Part shown: piece by piece, positions 16,641 to 26,421 of the stretch | Position numbering within the stretch: position 1 is the first letter of the stretch | Layout of the letters: the number at the start of each line of letters is the position of its first letter | DNA from: an uncultured Clostridia bacterium | GTDB taxonomy: Bacteria; Bacillota; Clostridia; Oscillospirales; Ruminococcaceae | Assembly: GCA_947600065.1 (NCBI GenBank) | Contig: CANQFZ010000003.1 | Location: forward strand, 1-64,000 | DNA: 64,000 nucleotides | Direction: 5' to 3' | Notes under the pieces: model-generated | Told to the model about the DNA's origin: nothing | Databases searched by the model: none | What the model saw: the letters and a program-made list of their open reading frames with translations, nothing else | Translations under genes and position numbers: made by a program

Positions 16641-18992
16641 ATGGACAGAAACAACAGACCTCATTCGAGAAATAAAACCGTCAGCGGTCAGAGCAGCGGC
16701 GTTCACCGCAGAGGAAGCGGACTCGGAACAGGCAGAGTAGGTTCTCACAATTACAGCTCGTCTTCGGGCAGTTCGGGAAATTCAAGCAGGAGATCTTATT
16801 CGGGCGGCGTTACCAGAGGAGCGGCAATAGGCGGAGGTGGCGGCATTATAGTCGTTATCATTGTCCTTGTGTTGCTGTTAAACAACGGCGTTTGCGGAAA
16901 CCTTTTCGGCGGTTTATTTGGCGGCTCAAACAGCGACGGCGGTATAATTAACGATTATGGCAATAATAACAATAACTACGGCGGCAATAACAACGGCGGA
17001 AGCGTAAACAACAACGTTGCGGCAGGTTCGCGCGCTAAAAGAACGCAGATCCTCGGTTCGAAAAAAGATGTCGTTACGCTTATGGTATATATGTGCGGAA
17101 CGGACCTTGAAAGCAAATACGGAATGGCTTCTGCCGATATGAACGAAATGCTTTCTGCGAGCAAGAATTTTGGCGACAATTTTAACTTAATTGTCTACAC
17201 GGGCGGCTGTAAGAACTGGAAAACTTCGGGCATCAGCACCTCTAAAAATCAATACTACTCCATTAAAAACGGGAAAATGAAGCTTCTGAAAGAAGAAAGC
17301 AGCAGGTCTATGACAAACCCGAACACGCTTTCCGATTTCATAAGATATTGCGCGTCAAATTATCCCGCAAACAGAAACGAGCTTATCTTGTGGGATCACG
17401 GCGGAGGGTCCGTCAGCGGCTACGGATATGACGAGAAATATTCGGGCTCTATGGATCTTGCGGAGATTGACAAGGCACTTAAAGCGGGAGGAGTTTCATT
17501 CGACTTTATAGGTTTTGACGCTTGCCTTATGGCAACAGCGGAAAACGCGCTAATGCTGGATAAATATGCAGATTATCTCATAGCTTCCGAAGAAACAGAA
17601 CCCGGCATAGGCTGGTATTATACAAACTGGCTCGGAAATTTTGCGAAAAACACTTCGATGTCTACGCTTGAAATAGGAAAGAAAGTTGCGGACGATTTTG
17701 TTTCAAAATGTTCGAGCGAGTGCCGCGGACAAAAAACCACACTTTCTGTAATTGACCTTGCGGAGTTTTCAAATACCGTCCCCGAAAAGCTTGTAGAATT
17801 TTCAAAGTCGATAAGCGGAAAAATAACTTCAAACGATTATAAGTCCGTTTCCGACGCGCGTTATAACACGAGAGAATTTGCGACAAGCTCAAAGATAGAC
17901 CAGATCGACCTCGTTGATTTTGCTGAAAAAATGAATAATTCCGAGGGCAGCGCATTAAGCTCTGCAATAAGAAACGCTGTCAAGTACAATCGCACCTCGT
18001 CGAATATGACAAACGCTTACGGCGTTTCGATCTATTTCCCGTATAAGAGAACGTCGTATGTCGACAACGCCTGTGACACCTATGAGCTTATAGGAATGGA
18101 CAGCGAATATGCGGAGTGTATAAAGCAATTTGCTCAAATGGAAACGAGCGGACAAATAGCCGCGGGAGGAAGCTCCTCGCCGATATCTTCTCTGTTCGGA
18201 CTTAGCAGCCCTACCGGCTCGTCGGGAAGCTCCGATATAATCAGCGGTCTTTTGAGCGCATTTTTGGGTTCGGGAAGATCAATAGACGGACTTGACAGCA
18301 CAAATACCGACTTTATGCAGGGTCAGGATATAAACTCAACCGCGCAGTATCTTGCAAACAATTATCTTGACGCAAGCAAGCTTGTCTGGAAAAAGACCGA
18401 CGGAAAATATATCCTCTCGCTTTCCGAAGAACAGTGGTCGCTCGTCCATGCTCTCGATATGAATATGTTCTATTTCGACGGAGAGGGCTATGTAGATATG
18501 GGTATAGACAATGTGTTCTCGTTTGATGATAACGGGGATCTCGTAGCCGATACCGAGAAAAACTGGGTCGCAATAAACGGACAACCCGTAGCATATTATC
18601 ATACCGACTCAATAGAAAATTCCGACGGAACTTATACCGATATGGGTTATGTTCCCGCAATGCTTAACGGTTCGCGCGTTAATCTCATAATAGTTTTCGA
18701 GGGAAATGACGCATATATCGCGGGAGCGGATTATGATTATACCGATGAGACCGAAACGGTTGCAAAGAGCCTTACACAGCTGAATGTCGGCGACAAACTC
18801 GATTTCATCTGCGACTTTTATTCGAGAGATATGACATATCAGGACAGCTATTATCTCGGCGAACAGATGACAGTAACATCGGATATGAAGATAACAAACG
18901 TCAGTCTTGGAAGCAATGAAACAAGAATAACTTATTTGTTTACCGATATTTACAACCAGGAATACTGGTCGGAAGCAATAATAGTAAGATAA
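16641..18992 (+). CDS. Membrane-anchored clostripain-family (C11) cysteine peptidase
   Basis: 783-residue protein starting at ATG 16641 (GGGAGG upstream). A basic, Ser/Gly-rich cytoplasmic head of about 60 residues is followed by one TM helix (GGGGIIVVIIVLVLLL), a Gly/Asn-rich spacer and the C11 domain (about 140-470). The catalytic dyad is His253 in LWDHGGG and Cys295 in FDACLMA. A Ser/Gly linker then leads to a C-terminal region (about 560-783) of unknown function. Type II topology places the peptidase outside the cell. Clostripain relatives cleave after Arg or Lys. It is monocistronic with its own promoter and terminator. Confidence 0.92.
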   Translation: MDRNNRPHSRNKTVSGQSSGVHRRGSGLGTGRVGSHNYSSSSGSSGNSSRRSYSGGVTRGAAIGGGGGIIVVIIVLVLLLNNGVCGNLFGGLFGGSNSDGGIINDYGNNNNNYGGNNNGGSVNNNVAAGSRAKRTQILGSKKDVVTLMVYMCGTDLESKYGMASADMNEMLSASKNFGDNFNLIVYTGGCKNWKTSGISTSKNQYYSIKNGKMKLLKEESSRSMTNPNTLSDFIRYCASNYPANRNELILWDHGGGSVSGYGYDEKYSGSMDLAEIDKALKAGGVSFDFIGFDACLMATAENALMLDKYADYLIASEETEPGIGWYYTNWLGNFAKNTSMSTLEIGKKVADDFVSKCSSECRGQKTTLSVIDLAEFSNTVPEKLVEFSKSISGKITSNDYKSVSDARYNTREFATSSKIDQIDLVDFAEKMNNSEGSALSSAIRNAVKYNRTSSNMTNAYGVSIYFPYKRTSYVDNACDTYELIGMDSEYAECIKQFAQMETSGQIAAGGSSSPISSLFGLSSPTGSSGSSDIISGLLSAFLGSGRSIDGLDSTNTDFMQGQDINSTAQYLANNYLDASKLVWKKTDGKYILSLSEEQWSLVHALDMNMFYFDGEGYVDMGIDNVFSFDDNGDLVADTEKNWVAINGQPVAYYHTDSIENSDGTYTDMGYVPAMLNGSRVNLIIVFEGNDAYIAGADYDYTDETETVAKSLTQLNVGDKLDFICDFYSRDMTYQDSYYLGEQMTVTSDMKITNVSLGSNETRITYLFTDIYNQEYWSEAIIVR

Positions 18993-18998
18993 TATTTT

Positions 18999-19027
18999 TA
19001 AAGCACGGGCATTTGTCCGTGCTTTTT
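18999..19027 (+). terminator. Terminator after the C11 peptidase
   Basis: AAAGCACGG pairs with CCGTGCTTT and a T run follows. Confidence 0.88.
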
Positions 19028-19057
19028 CATATATGCTTATACTTATTAAAAAACCAC

Positions 19058-19086
19058 TTGATTTTTCTTTGCTTTTGTGTTACAAT
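19058..19086 (+). promoter_or_regulatory. Promoter upstream of tepA
   Basis: TTGATT (19058-19063) and TACAAT (19081-19086) with a 17-base spacer. The 140-base leader that follows contains a second TATAAT-like word near 19200 but no clear partner for it. Confidence 0.55.
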
Positions 19087-19227
19087 ATAATGTGTTCTTT
19101 TGTGATTTGGTATAAAAAATGATAATTAAAACAACAATCTGTACATAAGTTCATCTTTCAGTCTCTTTAGACAGCTTATGAATATTCCTGTCCTTTTTGA
19201 GTATAATTCTAAAAAAGGGGTGGGATC

Positions 19228-19962
19228 ATGAGTAAAAAACACGTCAAATCAGACTGCAAAGACGAAAAGAACGAAAATACCGAAAATTCCGAAGCTCCGA
19301 TATCCGAACAGCAAAGCAATGTTCTTAGTGATTTCGGGATAACTTCCGCGGAAAACGCTCCGCACAATATTCATTGCTTGTCCATAATCGGACAGATAGA
19401 GGGGCATTATGAGCTTCCTCAAAATACCAAATCCACGAAATACGAGCATATCATTCCCGCGCTCGCGATGTTCGAGCAGGATACTACGGTAGAGGGCTTG
19501 CTGATAGTTCTTAATACCGTAGGCGGAGATGTAGAAGCGGGACTTGCTATAGCGGAGCTTATCGCAGGCATGAGCAAGCCTACAGTCTCAATAGTTCTGG
19601 GCGGCGGACATTCTATCGGCGTTCCGCTCGCGGTTTCCGCAAAGCAGAGCTTTATTGTGCCGAGCGCTACAATGACCATACATCCCGTGAGAATGAACGG
19701 AATGATGCTCGGAGTTCCGCAGACAATGCGTTATTTTGAAAAAATGCAGGAGAGGATAACGGATTTTGTCGCAAGAAACAGCAAAATAAAACCCGAACGC
19801 TTTACGGAGCTTATGATGGAACGCGACGAGCTCGTGCTGGACATAGGAACGGTGCTCGACGGAAAAGCGGCTGTCGCGGAGGGGCTTATTGATAAGCTCG
19901 GGTCATTGTCAGACGCGATAAACAGCTTATACAAGCAAATTGAAAAGCGTAAGAAAAAATAG
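19228..19962 (+). CDS. tepA: ClpP-like serine protease TepA
   Basis: 244-residue ClpP/SppA-fold protease of the TepA (YmfB) family, thought to degrade signal peptides or assist protein export. After a charged head of about 45 residues come NTVGGDVEAGLAIAE (96-110), the nucleophile Ser129 in GGGHSIGVPLA, His152 in TMTIHPVRMNG and GVPQTMRYFEKMQER. In Bacillus this family sits directly before spoIIIE. Here the same neighbourhood is kept, with uppP placed between. GGGGTGGG precedes the ATG. Confidence 0.93.
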   Translation: MSKKHVKSDCKDEKNENTENSEAPISEQQSNVLSDFGITSAENAPHNIHCLSIIGQIEGHYELPQNTKSTKYEHIIPALAMFEQDTTVEGLLIVLNTVGGDVEAGLAIAELIAGMSKPTVSIVLGGGHSIGVPLAVSAKQSFIVPSATMTIHPVRMNGMMLGVPQTMRYFEKMQERITDFVARNSKIKPERFTELMMERDELVLDIGTVLDGKAAVAEGLIDKLGSLSDAINSLYKQIEKRKKK

Positions 19963-19967
19963 CATAA

Positions 19968-19989
19968 AAGCCCCCGCTTAGGGGGGCTT
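19968..19989 (+). terminator. GC-rich hairpin between tepA and uppP
   Basis: AAGCCCCC pairs with GGGGGCTT around a short loop. No T run follows, so it may only partly terminate transcription or protect the 3' end, leaving uppP and ftsK at lower expression. Confidence 0.6.
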
Positions 19990-20007
19990 AAATGACGGAG
20001 GATAAAA

Positions 20008-20874
20008 ATGGATTACATATCGACAATAATTCAGGCAATAGTACAGGGACTGACGGAGTTTCTGCCGGTTTCAAGCTCGGGACATCTTTCTGTTATACAA
20101 CATTTTATGGAAATTGACGATGGAACGGGTCCTCTGCTTATGGTCGTGCTGCACCTCGGAACGCTCCTTGCGGTTTTTGTTGCATTCAGAAAAACTATCT
20201 GGGGAATGATAAAAGAGTTTTTCTTTACAATAGGGGATATTTTCACGAAAAAATTCTCCTGGAAAAATATGAACTCTAACCGCAGAATGATGATAATGGT
20301 TATAATAGCGACGCTTCTTCTCGTTCCGTGTTATGTTGTAAAGGATTTCTTTGAAGCGCGCCAGGGCGATAACGACATAATCTTTGAGGGAGTTGCGTTT
20401 GTGTTTACCTCGATTTTGCTGTTTTTGTCAGACAGATGCAATGGTCAAAAGCTGGGAAAAGATATGAAGGTAGGCGACGCGTTTATTATAGGAGCATACC
20501 AGTGCATAGCGCTCTTTCCAGGAGTTTCAAGATCGGGTTCTACAACGGCAGCGGGTCTGTTTTGCGGACTGTCTAAGGAGACTGCTGTAACGTTCGCATT
20601 TATACTCGGCATACCCGCTATACTCGGAGGAGGCCTTTTAGAGCTTGGCGATGCTGTTCACAGTGATGCTGAAATAGATTGGATCATGCTCGGAGTAGGA
20701 TTTGTCATTGCGGCTGTCGTGGGATTTTTAGCGATTAAGCTCGTAAGCTGGCTTTTAAAGAAGAACAGGTTCAAGATTTTCGGAGTTTATACGGCTATAC
20801 TGGGTGCGGCATGCATAGCCGTGGGAGTTTATGAGCTCGTTACAGGTACATACATAAGAGATATGATAATGTAA
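20008..20874 (+). CDS. uppP: Undecaprenyl-diphosphatase UppP (BacA)
   Basis: 288-residue polytopic membrane enzyme that dephosphorylates undecaprenyl diphosphate to recycle the carrier lipid of cell-wall synthesis. The first conserved block is IVQGLTEFLPVSSSGHL (11-27) with Glu17; the second is FPGVSRSGSTTAAGL, carrying the conserved Ser and Arg. Typical BacA length and hydrophobicity. GGAGG precedes the ATG. It can confer bacitracin tolerance when overexpressed, but a housekeeping role is the default. Confidence 0.95.
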   Translation: MDYISTIIQAIVQGLTEFLPVSSSGHLSVIQHFMEIDDGTGPLLMVVLHLGTLLAVFVAFRKTIWGMIKEFFFTIGDIFTKKFSWKNMNSNRRMMIMVIIATLLLVPCYVVKDFFEARQGDNDIIFEGVAFVFTSILLFLSDRCNGQKLGKDMKVGDAFIIGAYQCIALFPGVSRSGSTTAAGLFCGLSKETAVTFAFILGIPAILGGGLLELGDAVHSDAEIDWIMLGVGFVIAAVVGFLAIKLVSWLLKKNRFKIFGVYTAILGAACIAVGVYELVTGTYIRDMIM

Positions 20875-20923
20875 GAGCAACACATTCGGCACAAGGGGAA
20901 TTTTTGGGGAAAGGATTTTAAAA

Positions 20924-23767
20924 ATGGCAGAAAGAAAAAATGTGAAAACAGGCAAAACAAAGTCTTCTTCGTCGTCGGCTCGCTCCAAAAAAGCGCTCGA
21001 AGAAAAACGCCGCCGCGAAGAAGCTCTGCGAAAAAGTCGCACTCGCCGCAGGGTCGTTTCGGTCATACTCTTTGCCGTGGGATTATTTTTGTTCCTTCTC
21101 GCGATAATTCCCGGAAGCGAAGGCTGGCTCGCCATACATAATGTCTTTCTCGGAATTTTCGGTATTCCTTTTATGACTGTCGGCATTTTTATGATAGCCT
21201 CGGCGCTTATGATTTCCTCGGAAATGCCGAAATCGCAGATAACTTCAAATATTGTTTTCTTTTTAATAATACAAATTGTAGTAAGCGCCGCGTTTGAGAT
21301 ATTCATTCGCGATAAATTGGCAGGGTCGAATTTCGGAGAAATAATTTCAAATCTTTACATAAACGGCTCAGCCTTTGCGGGAGGTGGAGTTTTAGCTCTT
21401 GTTCTCGGAGTTCCGCTTTTGCTTTTAGGAAAAACGGGAGCGGTCATAGCTATAATTATCCTAATGCTCGTACTGGTCCTGCTAGTGATAAAGATACCTT
21501 TGAGCGAGATGTTCTCGCGCTTGGGAAACAGCGCGCAGAATGTCGGACGTAAAACCGCCGATAAGATAAAAACTCACCGCGAGGAAAGCGCCGCGGCAAA
21601 CGAGGAGTATAAGCGCGTGCAGGCAGAACGCCGCGCCGAAAAGGAAATTAAAAAACAATTAGAGCTTGAAGAAAAACAGCGTAAGATAGAAGAGCTTAAA
21701 AATATAAAGGATTCTGTCGGCAAAGACGAAGTTCCCACAAAGGCAAAGCCTAAACAGACTTCGCCCGTAAAAATACCCGCCCAGCGCGACAGCTCAAAGC
21801 TTGTAGAAGCTCAGTCCGAGGACAGCAAAAACTATCGCAAAGTTCTGGACAAGTATCATGGAAAAGAACCAAAAGAGGATACGCAGGAGAACATACAAAA
21901 TACCGAAACTGTCGAGACCGAACAGACGCGCGATTATCGCGAGCCGCTGAAAAAGTATATGGAAAAAAAGCACCCCATTCTCCGTCAAAAAGAGGATGGA
22001 AATTCCGAGAGCTTTGTAGATAACGACGCCGACCTTGTGCCGCTTGCTGATGCACTCGACAAGCTGAACGCCGAAAAATCAACGGCGAGGGTGTCGAAAA
22101 TAGTAGACGCTCCCGCGTCCGAGCGTATGACCTCCGACGACAAGCCGAGAAAAATTACAAAAAGCGAAGAAGCGGAACTTGAGCTTGACTTTGAGGACGT
22201 TACGGAACAGAAGGAAAAGAAACCGAATTTCTCAAAGCCTGCTTCAAAGCCTTCAGTTCAGCCTCAAAAGAAAGCCGAGCCCCACCAGCCTACGCTTGCC
22301 GAGGTCTATACCGTTCCTCCCGTAACGCTGCTTGACGAGGCGAAAAAGGCCGTAAAGCCCGCAGACGTTGAGCAGGAGATACGTTCAAACGCGGACAAGC
22401 TCGTAAATACGCTCAAAAGCTTCGGCGTTACCGCAACTTATATCGGAGCAGCACGCGGTCCTTCAGTAACGCGCTATGAGCTTCAGCCCGCGCCGGGCGT
22501 AAAGCTAAGCAAGATCGCAGGACTTGCCGACGACTTGGCGCTTAATCTTGCGGTGTCGGGCATAAGAATTGCTCCCGTGCCCGATAAAGCTGCCGTTGGA
22601 ATTGAAATTCCGAACAAGATAAGAGATACAGTCTTTTTCCGCGAACTTGTCGACACCGAGAGCTTTAAAAAGACCTTTAACAGCAAGCTCGACACCGTTC
22701 TCGGAAAGGACATCAGCGGCGAAGCGGTGCGCTGTAACGTTTCAAAAATGCCTCATCTGCTTATTGCAGGAACAACAGGCTCGGGAAAATCCGTGTGCGT
22801 AAATTCCATTATAATGAGTATGCTTATGAAGTCCACGCCCTCTGACGTAAGGCTTATAATGGTAGACCCGAAGCAGGTAGAATTTATGATGTACAACGGA
22901 ATCCCACATCTCCTCATTCCCGTTGTTACAGACCCGAAAAAAGCCGCGGGCGCGCTCGCTTGGGCAGTTACCGAAATGGACAATCGTTATACTTTGTTCA
23001 GCGAGAACAATGTTCGTAATATCGACGGATATAACGAGCTTGTGGAAAAAGGTTTAATTGAGGGCGATATAATGCCGAGAATAGTTATATTCATCGACGA
23101 GTTAGCCGACCTTATGATGGCTTCTCCAAAGGACGTTGAGGACAGTATCGTCCGTCTTGCTCAAAAAGCAAGAGCCGCAGGTATGCACCTTGTAATCGCA
23201 ACGCAAAAACCTACCGTTCAAGTTGTAACGGGTCTTATAAAGGGCAATATTCCGAGCCGCATTGCGCTTATGGTAGCGTCGCAGATAGACAGCCGCGTTA
23301 TACTTGACGCGTCGGGAGCGGAAAAGCTTCTCGGAAACGGCGATATGCTCTATATGCCCGTGGGAGTGCCAAAGCCTATACGCCTTCAGGGGTGTTATGT
23401 ATCGGATGAAGAAGTCGAGCGCGTTGTTGAGTTTATAAAGCAGACATTCAGCGCCGAGTACGACGAGAACATTATCGCCGAAATCGAGCGCAGGGCAGAA
23501 GCCGCAGAAGAACAAGGCAATGATGAGGACTTTGACGATGGCGAAGCAGACGAAAAGCTCGAAGAAGCAATTGAGTTTGTCGTAACTGCAGGACAAGCCA
23601 GCACGTCTGCTCTCCAAAGACGCTTAAAGCTCGGATATGGTCGCGCGGCGCGTCTTATTGACACAATGGAGAAAATGGGCATAGTAGGCTCGTTTGAAGG
23701 CTCAAAGCCGCGACAGGTATTGATGACGAAACAGGAATGGTATGAGCGTAAGCTTAGAAACCAATAA
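20924..23767 (+). CDS. ftsK: DNA translocase FtsK/SpoIIIE
   Basis: 947-residue septal DNA pump that moves chromosomes through the division or sporulation septum. A basic head is followed by four TM helices (about 45-195), a long Lys/Glu-rich linker (about 200-480) and the RecA-like motor. Walker A is GTTGSGKS (616-623) and Walker B is IVIFIDELAD with Asp725-Glu726. The C-terminal winged-helix gamma domain (LQRRLKLGYGRAARLIDTME) reads the SRS/KOPS orientation sequences. Given the spore protein gene nearby, it may serve as both FtsK and SpoIIIE; sequence cannot separate the two roles. Confidence 0.96.
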   Translation: MAERKNVKTGKTKSSSSSARSKKALEEKRRREEALRKSRTRRRVVSVILFAVGLFLFLLAIIPGSEGWLAIHNVFLGIFGIPFMTVGIFMIASALMISSEMPKSQITSNIVFFLIIQIVVSAAFEIFIRDKLAGSNFGEIISNLYINGSAFAGGGVLALVLGVPLLLLGKTGAVIAIIILMLVLVLLVIKIPLSEMFSRLGNSAQNVGRKTADKIKTHREESAAANEEYKRVQAERRAEKEIKKQLELEEKQRKIEELKNIKDSVGKDEVPTKAKPKQTSPVKIPAQRDSSKLVEAQSEDSKNYRKVLDKYHGKEPKEDTQENIQNTETVETEQTRDYREPLKKYMEKKHPILRQKEDGNSESFVDNDADLVPLADALDKLNAEKSTARVSKIVDAPASERMTSDDKPRKITKSEEAELELDFEDVTEQKEKKPNFSKPASKPSVQPQKKAEPHQPTLAEVYTVPPVTLLDEAKKAVKPADVEQEIRSNADKLVNTLKSFGVTATYIGAARGPSVTRYELQPAPGVKLSKIAGLADDLALNLAVSGIRIAPVPDKAAVGIEIPNKIRDTVFFRELVDTESFKKTFNSKLDTVLGKDISGEAVRCNVSKMPHLLIAGTTGSGKSVCVNSIIMSMLMKSTPSDVRLIMVDPKQVEFMMYNGIPHLLIPVVTDPKKAAGALAWAVTEMDNRYTLFSENNVRNIDGYNELVEKGLIEGDIMPRIVIFIDELADLMMASPKDVEDSIVRLAQKARAAGMHLVIATQKPTVQVVTGLIKGNIPSRIALMVASQIDSRVILDASGAEKLLGNGDMLYMPVGVPKPIRLQGCYVSDEEVERVVEFIKQTFSAEYDENIIAEIERRAEAAEEQGNDEDFDDGEADEKLEEAIEFVVTAGQASTSALQRRLKLGYGRAARLIDTMEKMGIVGSFEGSKPRQVLMTKQEWYERKLRNQ

Positions 23768-23804
23768 TAAACATTCCTGAAAACGCTGAATAAGGAGCGC
23801 AATG

Positions 23805-25655
23805 ATGTACAGAAATCGGGATTATCTTGAAAAACTCGAGAGCTTTCTTCTTGACGTGGAGAAACCCGCGCGCTATATCGGCGGTGAGCCGAGCAGCGTA
23901 ATTAAAGACAAGGAAAGCGTAGATATAAGGTTTGCGTTTGCGTTTCCCGATACATATGAAATAGGAATGTCGCATCTCGGAATGAAAATTCTTTACGGGC
24001 TTAAAAATGCCGTTGCGAATTATTGGTGCGAGCGGTGCTTTTTGCCGCTCCCCGATATGCGGCAAAAAATGCGCGAAAACGGTATCGAGCTGTACGGGCT
24101 TGAAAGTCTCGATCCGATAAGAGAGTTTGATTTTCTCGGCTTTACTATCCAGTATGAGATGTGCTATACAAACATTCTCGAAATGCTCGACCTCGCGGGA
24201 TTGCCCCTGCTTGCGAGCGAAAGAACGTCGCTTACGCCGATAGTTATGGGCGGAGGACCGTGCGTTTGTAATGCCGAGCCTCTCGCGGATTTCTTCGACC
24301 TGTTTGCTATAGGCGAGGGAGAAGAACTGAACCTCGAAATAATGCGCCTTATGGAACAATGCAAGCTCGAAAAAACCACCAAATCCGAGTTTCTGTGCCG
24401 AGCGGCACAGATAGAGGGAGTATACGTTCCGAGCCTTTATGATATTTCATATAACAGCGACGGAACGGTTTCTGCGATCGTTCCCAAAAACGGCGCTCCC
24501 AAAAAGGTCAGAAAGCGCATTATCCGCGATCTGGACAAGTCTTATTATCCCGAAAACTTTGTTGTCCCGTTTGTTGATATCGTACATAACCGAGCGGTAG
24601 AAGAAGTTATGCGCGGGTGTATTCGCGGGTGCAGATTTTGCCAGGCAGGATTTATCTATCGCCCTCTGCGCGAGAAATCCCATGAAACTGTTATCGACCA
24701 GACCATTGCATTATGCAAAAACACGGGATATGACGAGGTGTCCCTGTCAAGCCTTTCTACGAGCGATTATACGGATATAGAGGGCTTGCTTTGCGAGCTT
24801 AATAAATGGACAGCGGAAAACCGAGTAAATCTTTCGCTCCCGTCGCTTAGAATTGACCGTTTCAGCGAGGAGATACTAAACGAAATATCAAGCGTAAAAC
24901 GCAGCGGGCTTACGTTTGCTCCCGAAGCGGGAACACAACGCCTTCGCGATGTCATCAACAAAAATATCAGGGAAGAAGACGTTCTGAATAGTGTAAAAAT
25001 AGCTTTCGAGGGCGGCTATACCGCAATAAAGCTCTATTTTATGTTCGGACTTCCGACCGAGACCGACGAGGATATTATTGGTATTTACAACCTTGCAAAA
25101 GAGATAGTGGAGCAGTTTTATAAAAACCCGAACCGCCCGAAGGGGAAAGCGCCGAGCGTTTCAATATCACTTTCAATGTTTATCCCGAAGCCTTTCACGC
25201 CGTTTGAGTTTGAACCGCAGATAAGCGGAGAAGAAATAAACAGGCGCGTAAAACTTTTATTTGACGCAAGAAAAGACCGAAAGATATCCATTTCATATTC
25301 CGACAGCAACTTAGGGCTTTTAGAGGCTGTCTTTGCGAGAGGCGACAGGCGCGTCGGAAAAGTTATTTATACCGCATGGAAAAACGGCTGTGTAATGGAC
25401 GGTTGGAACGACTGTTTCAGCTTTGAAAAATGGAAAGCGGCTTTTGAAGAATGCGGGCTTTCTATGGAGTTTTACGCAAACCGCCGCCGAAGTTATGATG
25501 AAATAACTCCGTGGAGCATGATAGATATGCTCGTTTCAAAGGATTTTCTGATCAAAGAAAACGAGCGCGCGCATCTGTCCGAGCCTACCCCGAATTGCAG
25601 GGAAAAATGTTCGGGCTGTGGGGTAAAGGATTGCCCTGTGCATAAAAAAGCTTAA
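23805..25655 (+). CDS. Radical SAM protein, TIGR03960 family
   Basis: 616-residue radical SAM enzyme. ATG 23805 has the better seven-base spacing to AAGGAG; ATG 23802 is the alternative. The N-terminal part resembles a B12-binding-type fold (FPDTYEIGMSHLGMKILYGL), then the SAM-cluster motif RGCIRGCRFC with three Cys in CxxxCxxC spacing (residues 272, 276 and 279 from this start). A Cys-rich tail (CREKCSGCGVKDCP) may bind another cluster or metal. It is followed 14 bases later by its usual partner, a DUF2344 protein. The pair is widespread in Firmicutes, often near ribosomal genes. The reaction is unknown to me. Confidence 0.92.
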   Translation: MYRNRDYLEKLESFLLDVEKPARYIGGEPSSVIKDKESVDIRFAFAFPDTYEIGMSHLGMKILYGLKNAVANYWCERCFLPLPDMRQKMRENGIELYGLESLDPIREFDFLGFTIQYEMCYTNILEMLDLAGLPLLASERTSLTPIVMGGGPCVCNAEPLADFFDLFAIGEGEELNLEIMRLMEQCKLEKTTKSEFLCRAAQIEGVYVPSLYDISYNSDGTVSAIVPKNGAPKKVRKRIIRDLDKSYYPENFVVPFVDIVHNRAVEEVMRGCIRGCRFCQAGFIYRPLREKSHETVIDQTIALCKNTGYDEVSLSSLSTSDYTDIEGLLCELNKWTAENRVNLSLPSLRIDRFSEEILNEISSVKRSGLTFAPEAGTQRLRDVINKNIREEDVLNSVKIAFEGGYTAIKLYFMFGLPTETDEDIIGIYNLAKEIVEQFYKNPNRPKGKAPSVSISLSMFIPKPFTPFEFEPQISGEEINRRVKLLFDARKDRKISISYSDSNLGLLEAVFARGDRRVGKVIYTAWKNGCVMDGWNDCFSFEKWKAAFEECGLSMEFYANRRRSYDEITPWSMIDMLVSKDFLIKENERAHLSEPTPNCREKCSGCGVKDCPVHKKA

Positions 25656-25669
25656 AGGAGCTGAGGATA

Positions 25670-26299
25670 TTGCCGTCAGTAAATACCCGAGTGTTTTTCA
25701 GCAAGGTCGGGCGAGCAAAGTATATTTCACATCTTGATCTCTACGGCGTGTTTCAGCGTGCCGTAAGGATAGCAGAACTTCCCGCATGGTATACCGAAGG
25801 GCTCAGCCCAAGGCTTTATTTACAGTTTATGCTTCCTCTCTCGCTCGGACAGGAGGGGCTGAGAGAAGCTGTGGATATGAGGCTTCTAAAGGACATTCCT
25901 TTTGAAGAAACAAAACAAAGGCTTTCAAAAGCGCTTCCTCTTGATATAAGTGTTATAGAGGTATCAGCGCCCGTTATGAAAAACACAGACATTGCTTTTG
26001 CCGAGTATGAAATAACAGGGAGCTTTGATAGCGATAAACTTTGCGAATTTTGCGCCAGATCGTCAATTGTCACCGAAAAAAAGACGAAAAAGGGCATTTC
26101 CGAAATTGACCTTAAGCCGTATATAACTCTGCTCGGCACAGATGACGGCATTTTAAAGCTCAAACTCCCCGCAGGAAACGATTTTAATATAAATCCTACC
26201 TTGCTTTTGGGAGCATATGAAAAGGAATACGGAAAGCTGAACGGTATAAAGATCACAAGGACACATATCCTTAATGCAACAGGTGAGGTTTTTCGATAA
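25670..26299 (+). CDS. DUF2344 / TIGR03936 partner of the radical SAM protein
   Basis: 209-residue protein beginning at TTG 25670 with GAGGAT upstream. The N-terminal block RVFFSKVGRAKYISHLDL and the GLSPRLYLQFMLPLSLG segment are diagnostic of the family, which is either fused to or adjacent to TIGR03960 radical SAM proteins. Presumed to bind the same substrate, possibly RNA or a translation component. Function unproven. Confidence 0.88.
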   Translation: MPSVNTRVFFSKVGRAKYISHLDLYGVFQRAVRIAELPAWYTEGLSPRLYLQFMLPLSLGQEGLREAVDMRLLKDIPFEETKQRLSKALPLDISVIEVSAPVMKNTDIAFAEYEITGSFDSDKLCEFCARSSIVTEKKTKKGISEIDLKPYITLLGTDDGILKLKLPAGNDFNINPTLLLGAYEKEYGKLNGIKITRTHILNATGEVFR

Positions 26300-26362
26300 C
26301 ATAATGTATACCGCTTATTGATAATTGTAACAAAATTGTAACAATTTTTTTGGTAAAACTGC

Positions 26363-26391
26363 TTGCATTTTTGAAATGAATATGATAAAAT
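26363..26391 (+). promoter_or_regulatory. Promoter of the SGNH hydrolase gene
   Basis: TTGCAT (26363-26368) and TAAAAT (26386-26391) with a 17-base spacer. Just upstream, AATTGTAACA occurs twice (about 26323-26346), a possible regulator site. Confidence 0.6.
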
Positions 26392-26421
26392 ATAAAAAGA
26401 ATTTTTTGAGGAGTGTATGAT

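Noticed and set aside
20755-21306. Long minus-strand open frames over uppP/ftsK and many similar frames across the window
   Set aside because: They run antisense to well-supported genes, lack ribosome-binding sites and show no recognisable protein features.
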